A stretch of DNA of 64,000 bases, from contig JAKSXM010000263.1 in assembly GCA_022575985.1 (NCBI GenBank), positions 12,504,001-12,568,000 on the forward strand. Direction: 5' to 3'. This DNA is from Anagrus nilaparvatae. Its lineage: Eukaryota; Arthropoda; Insecta; Hymenoptera; Mymaridae. Both the position numbers and the translations under genes were made by a program. The first letter of the stretch is position 1. The number at the start of each line of letters is the position of its first letter. The notes beneath the pieces are model-generated. The model did no database searches and was not told the origin of the DNA. It saw only the letters and a list, made by a program, of their open reading frames with translations. Of the stretch, positions 1-11,372 are shown one piece after another.

Positions 1-1846
1 ATCGCCTCTAGAGATACCGTGTGGTATCCGCAGGTGATCCTCACTGCCACCTGCCTCTGTACCGACGATATTTTTCGTCTGTACTTGGCAGTTTCTTTGG
101 TCTTCGCCCAGACTTCTGATCCGTAGAGCAGGACAGAGTTGACGACTGACATCAGGAGCCTCCGCTTCCCTGGTTTGGGTCCCCCAATGTTGGCCATGAG
201 CTTTGACAGGGAGGATGCGGCCGACGCTGCCTTTTCACACGACCTCTGAAATTGCTCCCAGAAGGTCAGCTTGTTATCAAGCTGAACTCCCAGGTATTTC
301 ACCGATGTTCTGGTTCGGATCGTGTAAGGGTTTCCGCCGTCGTCGATAATTACATCGAAGTCGGTGGGTACCCTTCGAAGGGTCAGCAGTACGATCTCCG
401 TTTTTGGGATCGCAAGTTGGAGCCCGTGATCGCCCATCCAGAGGTTGATCCGTCTCATGACTAGATTCAACCTCTCCTGGGTCACTTCCATGTCCCTGCC
501 AGTTACGGTCAGGGCCACGTCGTCGGCGTACATGATCAGGGAATCTCCTTCCGTGAGTTGGACGCGCAACAAGCCATCGTAAAAGGCATTCCACAGGCCC
601 GGTCCGAGAACCGAACCTTGCGCGATGCCTGCACTCAAAACCCTTTCACGCCTTCCATCCAGCGTATCGTAGAGCAGTCTCCGGTCCCACAGGTAATCCT
701 TTAGTACGCTACCCAGATACCTGGGTATCCGGAAATCGTACTCGAGGGACCGGATCATGTCATCCCACCTGGCCGAGTTGAAAGCGTTTTTGACGTCCAG
801 CGTTACCAGAAGGACGTCCTTGCGAATTGAAGGCCGCCTTTCCCTCTCAGCCTCTACGGTATCTACGACACGCGGAATGGCGTCTATCGTGGAATGCCCT
901 TCACGAAAACCATGCTGCTCCTCAGAGAGACCACCGCCCTGCTTGATTGCCCTTCTGAGCCTTGCCCGGAGCAAGCTCTCCATCACCTTACCAATGGTAT
1001 TTAACATACACAAAGGTCTGTAAGATGATGGAGAGTCCGGGGCTCCCCCCTTGCCCTTGTTCAAGAGCACGAGACGTGCCACCTTCCACTGCTTTGGGAA
1101 TACTCCAGCCACCAAACAAGCATTGAACATGCTTAACAGGATACCAGGGATTACTTTGACCGCTCTTTTGAGCACTTACGCTGGTATCCCGTTCGGCCCC
1201 CATTTTTCATGTCCAGTATTTCACTGAACAGCGGTACTTCCTCCCTGGGTATCACCTCAACCGGGTTTTCCCGGATGGGCCTTTCAGGGAAGAGAGCACC
1301 GACGATCCGTTCAGTCGACGCCGCATCCATCATGTTGTCGGACCCCCGGTTCAATTTGCCCATTACGACTTTGTAACCTAGGCCCCAGGGGTCCTTGTTT
1401 ACATCTTCGCGTAATGAACGCAGACATCGAGCCTTGCTTTGATGGATGGCCTTGGCCAGTCGGTGTTTGGCGTACTTATGTTCCTGAGAAAGAACGGCGG
1501 CCTCAGGTCTGTCCCGTGCTCTTTGTGCCTTTCGTCGTGTCCTGTGGCATTCCTTCCGGAGCTCAGCTATTTCAGGAGTCCACCAGTACACTGGCTTTCT
1601 CCCTTTCCAGTGCCTGCTGCGAGGCATCGAGGCATCACAAGCCCCGCATAATAGAGACGTTACTTTCTTAACTAAGATTTCAGCCTCATGGGGACTTGTG
1701 GCCCCTCCATGCCAAGCGGGGATGGACGCTGACTCGATTCGAGGATACTCTTCGAATCCGTCTTCGTCCATTTTTGGGACGTTCCAACCCAAGGGGCGCC
1801 TCCTGTGCCGAAACATTACTACATCATTTTTAATACATGCAATCAT
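1..1846 (-). pseudogene. R1/Jockey-like non-LTR retrotransposon ORF2 fragment (reverse transcriptase)
   Basis: The minus strand encodes the linker and reverse transcriptase of a LINE ORF2, which would copy its own RNA by target-primed reverse transcription. Visible motifs are YWWTPEIAELRKECHR in the pre-RT region (near 1590), FREGHSTIDAI (near 890), LDVKNAFNSARW, AGIAQGSVLGPG, and the catalytic YADD at 519-530. The copy is broken: a frameshift sits in a C-rich run near 1195-1205 and an in-frame TAA lies at 1176-1178. The endonuclease half is missing upstream, and the 3' part runs off the window's left edge. It is far more GC-rich than its surroundings. The clade (R1 versus Jockey) is inferred from motif style only. 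Confidence 0.85.
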
Positions 1847-1893
1847 ACTGGTTATACAAATTTTTACATTAATTTACTATTACTAAAAAAAAA

Positions 1894-2807
1894 ATGTCAA
1901 AAGCTGCGCTCGTGGACGAAATTCATAAACCTGCGTGAAAAAATTTTCCACGCAGACATGTTCTTGGTTTGGACGATCTTTGGATGGTAGATTTGATTGA
2001 TTCACAGTTGTACAGTAGATTCAATTCAGGATATAATTATGTTCTAATAATAATAAATGCATTCTCGAAGTATTTATGGGTTGAACCTTTGAAAACAAAA
2101 AATGCAAAATATGTGACTAGGGTTTTTGAAAAAATTTTAAAAGAATCGAAAACGCGTGTAAAAAATCTGCAGGTGACCAAGGTCCCGAATTTTATAATAA
2201 GGAGTTTAAAAAATTAATGAAAAAGTATAATATAAATATGTATTCGAGTTTTACGCATATAAAAGCTAGTATGGCGGAACGTGCAATTAAAACTCTCAAA
2301 GGAATAATATGGAAGAGATTTAGTCTCAATGGAAGTTACAAATACATCAATTTTCTACAAGAAATTGTTTCGAAATATAATGCAACAAAACATCACACGA
2401 TAAATATGAAACCGAAGGACGTAAAGAAAAATCCCGAAAAAATATTGTTAAGTACAGTTTATAATTACGACTCTATACGTATTAAGAAACCTAAATATCG
2501 AGTGGGGGACAAAGTACGCATATCTCGATACAAGGGGATTTTTGAAAAGGGATATCTGCCTTCTTGGTCCACAGAGCTTTTTACAATCGCAGAAATTCAA
2601 AAAACGAATCCAGTGACATATATCTTAAAAGACTATCAAGATAATTTAATATCCGGGGCTTTTTACGAATATGAGATTTTAAAAACAAAATATGATGATA
2701 CTTACCTTGTTGAGAAAATTTTAAAAACAAAACCCGATAGCTATTTTGTGAAATGGCTTGGATTTGACAGTTCACATAATAGCTGGATAAAAAATCAGAA
2801 TTATTAA
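1894..2807 (+). pseudogene. Polinton integrase with C-terminal chromodomain (broken)
   Basis: This is a retroviral-type (rve) integrase of a Polinton/Maverick. The chosen start is the ATG at 1894, because it is followed by the family N-terminus MSKAALVDEIHKPA. A TGA at 1936-1938 interrupts it just before KNFPRRHV. The core reads GLDDLWMVDLIDS and then INAFSKYLWVEPLK; the middle aspartate motif DQGPEFYN is reached only after a frameshift near 2172. The downstream frame holds SFTHIKASMAERAIKTLKG with the catalytic Glu, then a C-terminal chromodomain-like end (YLVEKILKTKPDSYFVKWLG) that in related elements binds chromatin. It converges with a polymerase remnant on the other strand, as in the second Polinton. 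It is non-functional as it stands. Confidence 0.88.
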
Positions 2808-2849
2808 AATAAATAAAACAAAAATTATATATTTTAAAAAAAAATGTTT

Positions 2850-4623
2850 TTATACATTGAATTTCCCCACCCTCAATTTCCTTTATTTTGTAATGACCCC
2901 AGGGCAGAGTTTCCACAGAATCTGGAAAATGCCATCTTTTATCATCCTTAAATCGCAATGCGACTTTCTTTTCACAAATTGTATAAACATTATGATTTTT
3001 TGATCTAATGCTAGACTGTTCACATGTAGTAATTTTATTTTCAAAAATACATTTTTTATAATTTTCAAATCTTAATTTATTTTCAATTATTTTTTTTTTG
3101 ACACCCTTAGCTCTTTTCATTTCCACATCGTCCTCTGTTGAAACCGCATACATTTTTGCACAAATCGTGACGATTTCCCTAATTATACGATCAGATGTTT
3201 CGCATTTCATTAATCCAAGCGCGCCTTTATTTAAAATCGGAATTTTAAACTTATTTTTTGGTGAAAAATTACTTGTGTCAAATTTTTCTATATTTTCGCG
3301 TATAATTCTATATGGGTCGATTTCTCTAAATCGGTATATCAGTGAATCGGTATCTGAATAGGCCATTTCAGCCCTTTGCCTGCAAAGCGGCGAAATAAAA
3401 TCATAATGGAATTTATTTAATATATATTTGGCCAAATCTAAAATACAAAAACATAAGTAAATTGGTCTATTAAAATTGATTAATAGCTTATTTAACTCAA
3501 CAGCTGCAAATTCATCGTCAAAAAGCTCGATTCTTTTAAAATTTGGTCGGGAAATCAAATTTTCAAGGCCGCATTGACCAGTCCATTTTCCGGATAAATA
3601 AATATTGCTCCATTAACGTATTTGTTCACAAAATTTTCCGAATAGCCCATTTAAAAGATTTTTCCGAAAGTTTTTCTCGAATTCGTTAGGCGCATTTTTT
3701 CTCATTAATATGCAAAATTCAATATACGGTCGTAGCCATGGTTTTTGATCGAATTTCATTACTTTATGAATTTTTTTAATTTGAATTCTATGCGTAATCG
3801 CTTGTTTTAAATTTTTATAATGAATAATATAGTTGAATTTATCGTTCAAGTCGGTCAAAAGCTTTTCAGTTTTACTTCCTGGGGGTTTAGCTCGCGTAGG
3901 ACACATTGGCAAGTCTTTAAATTTATCAACATTTTCTAAAAAACTAAATTCTCCTACGGGTAAAAATCCGTCATAGATGTAGAATACAATGCGTTAATGT
4001 CAAAATACGTCTGGAAGCTCTGAATTATAGTCGGGCATATATGAATTATCTGCTTTTACATAATTAATATTTGATGTACATAAACCCCCGCCCATAGCAC
4101 GTTCAAAAAACATTAAATGATCAATGTCAGTTAAGAGTCCCAGAGATACGCCAGTATACTTAAGTGCAGCGTAAAATGTAAAGCCGTTTAAAGAGATGTA
4201 ATACGTTGGATCTAAAGTAAAATATTTCATCATATCATCACGAAAGTTTTCAAAAATATCGCAGAGTAAAATTACATCGCAGCGTAAATACAACATATAA
4301 TAATCCTTAATCGTTCTACAGTTAAATTTATTCTAAATATGTTGAGCTCTAATATATTCCTGCTCGGTTATGTGCGAATCTGTCAATGACGAATAAAAAT
4401 GTTTTTTTTCAGGTAGCTTGCACTCATTTAGCTTTTCTCTCGAGTCTACATACTCGTAAGGACATATACCTTTTAAGGATAATAAATCGCAATCTGTTTT
4501 GTTGGGAAATTCAGATCTTAATGTTTTTTTCTGATCGTCTGATAAGAAACTTGCTAATTTTTCCAGTGATGCGTTTAAAAATCGTAAATTATCGATAAAT
4601 TGAAATTTTATTCTTGTGCCATG
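2850..4623 (-). pseudogene. Polinton protein-primed DNA polymerase B remnant
   Basis: This is a family-B, protein-primed polymerase remnant of the first Polinton. All pieces lie in one minus frame but are separated by stops. From the 5' side they read FQFIDNLRFLNASLEKLASF (about 4600), LRCDVILLCDIFENFRDD (about 4280), KFDQKPWLRPYIEF (about 3750), NGLFGKF (about 3630, KxxNxxYG-like), then SRPNFKRIELFDDEFAAVELN and the metal-binding MAYSDTDSLIY (about 3355). The segment that should carry catalytic motif A (between about 4000 and 3900) is missing. The end, WGHYKIKEI near 2880, matches the end of the second Polinton's polymerase. The N-terminal exonuclease and zinc-binding parts were replaced by a BEL/Pao fragment at about 4623. 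Confidence 0.85.
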
Positions 4624-5578
4624 CACATATTTAACTATTCTAGGTAAGGTTATTAGGGATCTGCCAATTAGAAAATGAGCTGGTGTCAATATTGGCAGAT
4701 CATCAGAATTGTCAGTCATCTGAATAAGAGGGCGAGAGTTGAGACAAGCCTTGATACACGATAGTAATGTTGACAATTCTACAAAGGTTAATGTAGATTC
4801 ACCTAAAACGCGAACTAAGTGTCTTTTAGCAGATATGACAGCTGCTTCCCATAATCCCCCAAAGTGTGGAGCACTAGGTGGATTGAAATGCCACTGAATA
4901 TGCATGTTGGCCAAATTATTAGCGATTGGTGGTATTGAAATCAACATCAGAAAATAATTTCATTAACTCATTGCTAGCCCCAACAAAATTTGTATCTTAG
5001 TCTGAATAAACATGTGAACATAAGCCTCTTCTTGAGATGAAACGTTTGAAAGCCATGAGAAAATGATTAGTGTCTAAGCCGGCTTCTAAATGGACGGCCT
5101 TAGTAACAAAACAGACGAATACGCATATGTAATCTTTAAAGGATTTTTGACCTCGCCCAGCTGAAGTACGCACCTTAATTGGTCCGTCGAAACCAACACC
5201 AGTATGTTGAAATGGCATGCTGATATTTACTCTTGCTGCAGGTAAATTACCTATGATCTGATTAACAGTTTGCCCTTTGTGACGTATGCAAGTATGGCAT
5301 CAAGAAATATTATGTGATATAGTACGTCGTCCACTAATTATCCAATATGAAATACGTATGGATGCTAAAGTTAATTGAGTAGTACCATGCAAAGTGATAT
5401 TTAAGTGATGATGTAATATAATTAAATTTGTAATAAAACTATTTGTAGGCAATATCATAGGATGTTTTGGTTTTTCAGACATAGAAGAATTTTTCAACCG
5501 GCTACCTACTCTTAATACATGAATATTTGAGTCAAGGTAAGGACTCCCAAGCCTTACGTAAGCGCCTGGTAGAAACAT
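4624..5578 (-). pseudogene. BEL/Pao retrotransposon integrase fragment
   Basis: Three minus-strand pieces read as one BEL/Pao integrase. The first is the zinc-binding N-terminus with KHPMILPTNSFITNLI and RISYWIISGRRTI (5578-5300). The second is the catalytic core with GVGFDGPIKVRTSAGRGQ and FVCFVTKAVHLEAGLDTN (5218-4997). The third is the C-terminal part with HFNPPSAPHFGGLWEAAV and LNSRPLIQ plus LTPAHFLIG (4920-4650). Stops separate the pieces. RT, protease and LTRs are not present here. At about 4623 the reading frame runs without interruption into Polinton polymerase sequence, giving a chimeric ORF at 4333-4947. Confidence 0.85.
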
Positions 5579-5587
5579 GAGTAGTAC

Positions 5588-5880
5588 CCCACTTAGACTA
5601 CTGTAATGTAGTATACTCTGACATTAACAATCAACTGACTGACCAACTGCAAAGACTGTCAAACTCCTGTGTACGTTATATTTTTGGCCTAAGACGACAA
5701 GACCACATCACACCTTTTAGACGAAAACTTAATTGGATAAGTATAAAAACCCGTACCAATTACTTTGCAGCCTTAACCTTGTATAGACTAATACGCATGA
5801 AGGAACCTCCTTTTCTTCTATCTTTATTTGAATCTTACAAATCCGAAAAACCATCACGCGTTAAAATTACTTTTAAATTA
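5588..5880 (+). pseudogene. CR1/Jockey-type LINE ORF2 C-terminal fragment
   Basis: The plus strand reads PHLDYCNVVYSDINNQL, then LSNSCVRYIFGLRRQDHITP and LNWISIKTRTNYFAALTLYR. This is the post-RT C-terminal segment seen in CR1-, Kiri- and Jockey-type LINE ORF2 proteins (H-DYCN, LQ--NSCVR, L-W---R). There is no start codon and only about 95 residues remain. It abuts the BEL/Pao fragment directly, so one inserted into or truncated the other. The clade cannot be settled from this fragment. Confidence 0.65.
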
Positions 5881-5967
5881 AAATGGTCAAATACGTTAAC
5901 ATTAAACATTCATGTTATGGTTTAAAAACTAGAAAACAAAAATTACAAGGAAAATTACAAAAATTAC

Positions 5968-6714
5968 ATTTCACTAGATATGAAAAGTCGTGGGTTCGAG
6001 TCCCACCGGCTCCGACATATTTTTATTTTTGAGAAACATTCATTATTTATTAATATCACTTTTTTTCAATTTATTTGTGTTTATAACAACATTACACAAT
6101 TTTTCGGTGGCAAAAAATTATTGAAAAATTGAAAAATTTTTCGATTAAATTTTCCAAGCATATGTTACTGATATCTACTATGTCGAGTATTTAAATGCAT
6201 ACCACATTCAGTTGTAGTATTATTCAGTATTATTAACATCTTTGTTCGTAAAGACCAATTCTAATTTTAATTAATTTGTAAAAATATAACGAACGATAAA
6301 TTCTTAGATTTATTAAAAAAAATGGCACTAGGTCGAAGAGTTGCCCTCTCAAAAATTAAGAAGATGTCAAAATAAAGCCGGTTGGTTGGCTCGGATGCCG
6401 TAGCTTAGTTGGCTAAAAGCGATTTCACTAGATATGAAAAGTCGTGGGTTCGAGTCCCACCGGCTCCGACATATTTTTATTTTTGAGAAACATTCATTAT
6501 TTATTAATATCACTTTTTTTCAATTTATTTGTGTTTATAACAACATTACACAATTTTTCAGTTGCAAAAAATTATTGAAAAATTGAAAAATTTTTCGATT
6601 AAATTTTCCAAGCATATGTTACTGATATCTACTATGTCGAGTATTTAAATGCATACCACATTCAGTAGTAGTATTATTCAGTATTATTAACATCTTTGTT
6701 CGTAAAGATTCTAA
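5968..6714 (+). repeat. Direct repeat of about 300 bp (two copies, spacing 454 bp)
   Basis: A block beginning TTTCACTAGATATGAAAAG and ending near ...CGTAAAGA occurs at about 5968-6262 and again at about 6422-6714, with only a few substitutions and small indels. Both copies begin inside a tRNA-like sequence (B box GGTTCGAGTCC) and continue into the same AT-rich 3' flank. Only the second copy keeps the 5' half with the A box. This looks like a tandem duplication of a tRNA-derived SINE or of a tRNA-like locus with its flank. Confidence 0.8.
6392..6469 (+). tRNA. tRNA-like sequence / tRNA-derived SINE head (probably not a functional tRNA)
   Basis: The sequence contains a perfect pol III A box (TAGCTTAGTTGG, 6401-6412) and B box (GGTTCGAGTCC). 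A T-stem GTGGG/CCCAC and a D-stem GCTT/AAGC can be drawn. The stem TTTCA/TGAAA would present loop CTAGATA, giving anticodon AGA. The acceptor stem GATGCCG/CGGCTCC has two mismatches, and there is no long variable arm as a serine tRNA would need. I therefore favour a tRNA-derived SINE or pseudogene. tRNAscan-SE would settle it. Confidence 0.4.
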
Positions 6715-6719
6715 GAATT

Positions 6720-7522
6720 CTAATTTTAATTAATTTGTAAAAATTACAAGGTTTTGAAATACACGCAGTGATATATTTTTGTCAAAATTTCTCTAATTTG
6801 ATCCTTCCAAAAGGTTTTTTCTAGTAAAAAAGCACGATAACTTGAAGTTTTGCCAAAATTGAATTTTATGTCGTATGAAAAATTCCATGTTCACTGGTAG
6901 GTTATCGTTTAAAATAGTATACAAAACAAGAAAATCCATGCGGGGTAATTGTTCCTTCAGTTTTAAATTTTACAAAAATTTGAGCCCTCCAAGGGCTTCA
7001 ATTTTTTAGGAATCGACAAATACTTTTTATACTTTTTTTATAACCGATTGTTTAGCTTCCAGAGGTCTCAAAGCATATGCTTACATACAAGAAAATCAAA
7101 ATTAAAATTTTACTTTGGTTTTTTTATTTTTTCCAAACAGTTGATACTCTCCTTGTAACCCCCTGAACTTTAATTATTCTAAGTCCCTAAATTTAAATTA
7201 TACTAAGAACCTAAACCCGGATTATTCTAATGGTTTAATTTTTATATTTTAGACCACTTCCTTTGATTATATGTATGGGTATAAGTCTTATCGTGTCTTT
7301 TTTTTTTTAATAGCCCCATTTCTTAAGGAGTTATGAGGGTAAATAAAAATGATGACAGAAGTGAATGAAACTGGGAAATTATTAAATTTAAACATTTTTA
7401 AAGTTGAATAGAACTTGGTTTTACCTTTGTTACCACATTAATTTTCATTTTATTGCAAATTAAAAATAGGCAGTTTAACATTGCTCTAATGGAAATTCAT
7501 ATTTAGAGCTTACAAAAAGTAT
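6720..7522. other. AT-rich intergenic DNA left of the giant LTR element
   Basis: No ORF or RNA gene is visible. It ends with GTAT, the target-site duplication of the LTR element. A stretch at 7321-7343 (TTAAGGAGTTATGAGGG and following) recurs inverted on the far side of the element at about 25755-25779. The LTR element may therefore have landed inside an older foldback repeat. Confidence 0.6.
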
Positions 7523-8125
7523 TGTAACGGTTAAGGGTTTTCGTACCGATTACAAACTGATTTTACTGTATGTTTATACTGGATTCTAATGTTTACTATA
7601 TTTTTATGTTGGATTCAACTAATGGCAGTTATTCCCGTTAGGAATAAGGCAAACTGTACTAAAGGACAAATGAATAGGGTTGGAAAGTACTAAATGAAAC
7701 TTATACCTTTATTTAAAACTGAGAGTTTATTATAACTAATTACTTAAATGGTTTACACGTAAATTACAATAAATTATTACAAGTCAACAATTAAATAGAC
7801 AAGTAGCTTAAATAGAGTTTAGGATAGCTATTTGCGACTGTTCGTTAGCTCGACCGGAGATCGAATGCTGTTAATACAATTTTGGCAGTATTTATATGAT
7901 TCCTGATGAGCTGGTTGCTAGTGGGGCATCAAGGATCTCCAAACAGGACCCGTTTCACTTTTTGTGGTTGACCTCATTATTACGTGGCCTGATGCTCCAG
8001 CTTACTTTCGTTTTTAAGTATTAACGGCGATTTTAATATCTGTGTTTTTCTTCTTGATCGACGCAAGATGACTCTTGGTCGGTGATTTATGGTAAAGCTG
8101 GCTTTATGCTTTGCCAGCTGTTACA
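7523..8125 (-). repeat. 3' LTR of the giant retroelement
   Basis: This 603-bp terminal repeat reads TGTAACAGCTGGC to CCGTTACA in element orientation. Reading it against the copy at 24883-25485, I found no difference. It is directly preceded (element sense) by a purine tract and followed by the host duplication GTAT. Confidence 0.97.
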
Positions 8126-8136
8126 CCCCTCTTCTT
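8126..8136 (-). other. Polypurine tract (plus-strand primer)
   Basis: In element orientation the sequence AAGAAGAGGGG lies immediately against the 3' LTR start TGTAACAG. This is the expected position and composition of the RNase H-resistant primer for plus-strand DNA synthesis. Confidence 0.85.
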
Positions 8137-9486
8137 ACAAAAAAAAACTTTTCATAAAGTTTTTTATAGGGTGGCTTTTTTCTAGACTTAATTACTTGCT
8201 AATTTAATTGCTTGACCTGTTTTATGAACTAATTGCTTATTTATTTTAAGTTTTGACAATTTCTCTCGTTTGATTTGTTTTTTGTAATCTCAAAAAATTT
8301 TGGCTCTATATAATACAAAGTATGCTGATTTATGGCTCTATATAATGTACAAGATTGCTGACTTGATACAATAATAAATGATTCTATTTTTATGTTTCTA
8401 TATAATTTTAGTATTTTTGCAAAGTATAATTGTATTTAATTAATTACTATAATTTTTTAAATAATGTTTTTAGCCTTGAATTTCTTAGCTGAGATCTGAA
8501 AAAAATTTAATTAGTGTGGGAGGAGATGTAAAATTGCTAATTTAATTTGATTTTATTTTTTTAGTAAAATATGTCTATTTTACATCCCCTTATCCCTTCT
8601 GCGCTACTGAAAAAAAATACTGAAAGTATTTTTTTCATAAAAATTGTCAAATTTTTGTGTGTTTAAAAATATAAAGTTACCATCACCTTAAAAAATTTTG
8701 AATAACATTAGAAATTTATTAATCCGGTTTTTTGAATGATTGAGATGTTTCGACAGGTATTTGACAGTGTCTTACTAATCCTTCTTAATTGTACATCTCA
8801 ATTAATCAAACAAAAAAGTTTTTGTGTTTTACCGGTATTTGTATATTTAAAAGAAAAAATGTGTACTGAAGTAAGTATAATATTATATATAAAAAAAATA
8901 AAAATAATGTTAAGTCATTAATCATGATCATATTTATCTAATAATTAATTTATTATTGACTTATATCAATCATGCAAGGTAAGCTTATAGTGCATACACA
9001 AAAAGAAGCGAGAAAGACCCGTTATTTTACATATTTGTAACTTGTATACGAGCCGAGTGTTCTCGTAAACTTTCGTGAGCGTTCGGAAGTGTCGAGTTTT
9101 TCGTTAAAAAAAATGTGTGTAATATATATGTAAACGTATATATATATCAATGTATATTATTGCCGTATCACTTCTTTTTGGTTAATTATTATGATTATTA
9201 TTAAATTTATTACTGGTATTAATTATTATTATTAATATATCGTTACTATTATCATTATTATTTACATATTATTATTATATTTTTTTTTGTGTGTGTATTT
9301 CTTATATGGAAAAAAAAATTCAATAATAATAATAATAGTAAAAAAAAATTTATTGAGGTAGTTATTTATCTTAATTGCTATGTTAACGTTAATGACCCGT
9401 AATTTGTTATGACACGTATAATTTTTATTCAATTAAGTAAGAGAAAGTGTGTATATATTTTGCTAGATACAAAAAAAAAATTTTAA
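8137..9486. other. Non-coding 3' segment of the giant retroelement
   Basis: About 1.35 kb of AT-rich sequence with no persuasive ORF on either strand. It includes low-complexity ATT-rich stretches (about 9180-9330). Possible splice donors such as CAAG|GTAAGC at about 8978 suggest that 5' untranslated exons of the plus-strand JmjC-like gene could lie here, but I cannot assign one. Confidence 0.5.
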
Positions 9487-9592
9487 TTTACGCGGAGTAC
9501 TTCGCTAAAATGACGTAGTGATTTTTGTTTCTCTCTTTTACCCATGTAAAAAAAATTTTCTTTTTTTGTTTTGAACTGAATGGATGACAAGA

Positions 9593-9623
<31 letters not shown>

Positions 9624-9770
9624 TTTCTTTATCTCTCTCTCACTTAAAAGATTATTTGATTTAGGCGGAGTACTTCGCTAAAATGACGTAGTGATTTTTG
9701 TTTCTCTCTTTTACTTTAAAAAAAAAAATCTTTGATTTACGCGGAGTACTCCGCGAAACTGACGTCACGA
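9487..9770 (+). promoter_or_regulatory. Three-copy palindrome + CRE-like repeat, candidate antisense promoter
   Basis: A composite motif occurs three times: GCGGAGTACTTCGC then AATGACGTAG (9492-9518), the same again (9664-9691), and GCGGAGTACTCCGC then CTGACGTCA (9741-9767). The first part is a near-perfect palindrome; the second is a CRE/ATF-type site, perfect (TGACGTCA) in the last copy. The block lies about 160 bp upstream of the first recognisable exon of the plus-strand JmjC-like gene. The promoter or enhancer role is inferred from position and motif. Confidence 0.5.
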
Positions 9771-9931
9771 AAAAAAAATTTTTTTTTTTTACAAAGGTAA
9801 TAAGGGTTTTTATTTTTTTTTTGTAAAAAAAAAATCTTATTTCCTTATACGTACTTCCGGTTTGGTTATTTTCGGAGAAAAAAAAAATTTGATGATTGCT
9901 TTGATATACCCAAAAAAAATTATTCTTTTAG

Positions 9932-11372
9932 GCAGAAAATGTTTTATTTGGCCGTTCTACTTTATGTGTGGTTAAGGATAGGCTGAGTTTGGACGATCTT
10001 GGCTTATTTTTGAAGCGTAATTCTGTGGGATTGCAGTGGAATTCTGCAATGCTGGTAAAAAAAATTTTCTTAGATTTATTTCTTTTCCTTTTGTTGTATT
10101 TATTTTCTTCACAATTGGTTTAGTTTCCAGGTATTTTGCCGGTTGACGGAGGTGTAGATGTAGGTCTATATTTGGACCAGATTCCTGCAGAATCAATTTT
10201 CCGGGAGATGGTACGTGTTGGGCGTATTGGCCGTTTCGAAAGACTGCTTTTATCTCCGGATAGTGTTTCGGTATTCAAGGAGTCTATGGTATCAAGAAAT
10301 TCTTATGTCCCGTATTCTGGTGTTATTGGTCCTCAGTATCTGACGGAGTTGGCTACTGATGCGCTAGATAAGAGGGCCAAAAGTGGCGAACCTTGGTTGA
10401 TGGCCCGAGATTTGGAGCTGCCTTTTGGTGGAAGTGCCTTTGGATTTCGGACGGAGCATTATGTGACTGACGTTTTGCATAGCCATCTTTCATCTGCTCC
10501 GGGTAAAATAAAAAAAATTTTGTGTTATGATTATTCCTTATTTTACTGTAATTATATTTTTAGGTTATAATTCGTCCATGTGGTACGTTGGTGAGAGGGG
10601 CTCGAGCACAGGCATGCTTATGAGTAGAGGAGCCATGCCTTTGATTAATCTAAGTAGATATGGTGGCCCTACTGCTTGGAGGGTCATCTTAAGCACTAGC
10701 GTGCCTCGCTATTGCCAACTGATTGGTTCGATGCGAATGAAGACTAATCTATGTACTCAGGCTTCTTGTAGAGATGGAGCTCCTTGTGCTATCTGTTCAT
10801 GTGATATGGCGGCTCTGCATAGTCCTGGGCTGTTTCCTGACTCTTTATTTTTGAAAAAGAATAGAATTGCCTACTATGACTTTTTGCAACAGCCCGGAGA
10901 TTTAATATATATTAGTCCGTGGACTCCGTATTTTTCCGTTAACTTGCAAGGGAATATTTCGGAGTCTACCAACATTTTGCCGCGATTGTTGACTGCGGTA
11001 AAAACGCCTTATGTGTCTTGTAAATGTCCTGTAAGCCTTGGTGGTTTGAGGGAACTAGCGGTGAGGCGATCTCTCGTACTGGTTGACGAGATTCATGAGC
11101 TGACCTGTCCAGAGAAATATTGTGGTAAACAGTTTCGTGGTCCAGCAGCTCTTGATGTACACAAGTTGGCTGCTCACGCTTATCGTTGCGAGCTTTGTGA
11201 CCATAGTTTTTCTAGAAAATTTAATTTGACAAAACATATGGCTACTCATGACCAGACTTTGAGAAATCAGCACGTTTGTGAATGTGGAACTAGGGTGGTA
11301 GCTGGAGGATTGGTTAGGCATCGTGCGACAAAGAGTCACCGGAAGAAATTGTTGATGTTAGGTGTCTTATGA
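9932..11372 (+). CDS. Antisense gene: JmjC-like domain lacking iron ligands plus C2H2 zinc fingers
   Basis: I see exons at 9932-10054, 10124-10502 and 10564-11372, joined by short introns with GT-AG ends and intact frame (at least 436 residues). The start is uncertain: an in-frame ATG lies at 10049, but the exon opens with a splice acceptor, so upstream exons are likely. The middle resembles a JmjC domain of the KDM4/JARID2 type: NSSMWYVGERGSS, SRYGGPTAW, LHSPGLFPDSLFLKKN, then FLQQPGDLIYISPWTPYFSV and NISESTNI. The HxD/E...H iron triad is absent (GMLMS and PYFSV at those places), so demethylase activity is not expected. The C-terminus has zinc-finger motifs CPEKYCGKQF, YRCELCDHSFSRKFN and VCECGTRVVAG with His pairs. 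A polyA signal AATAAA lies at 11394. It is nuclear and DNA/chromatin-binding by inference. Confidence 0.6.

Noticed and set aside
8736..8921. 61-aa plus-strand frame inside the giant element's non-coding part
   Set aside because: Low-complexity, Ile/Lys-rich, with no family features. A possible tiny first exon (ATGTTTCGACAG|GTATTT) for the JmjC-like gene could not be supported.
10527..10563. Apparent extension of the third JmjC-gene exon upstream
   Set aside because: This stretch is intron: it carries TTATATTTTTAG just before the exon, and the frame is maintained only when it is removed.
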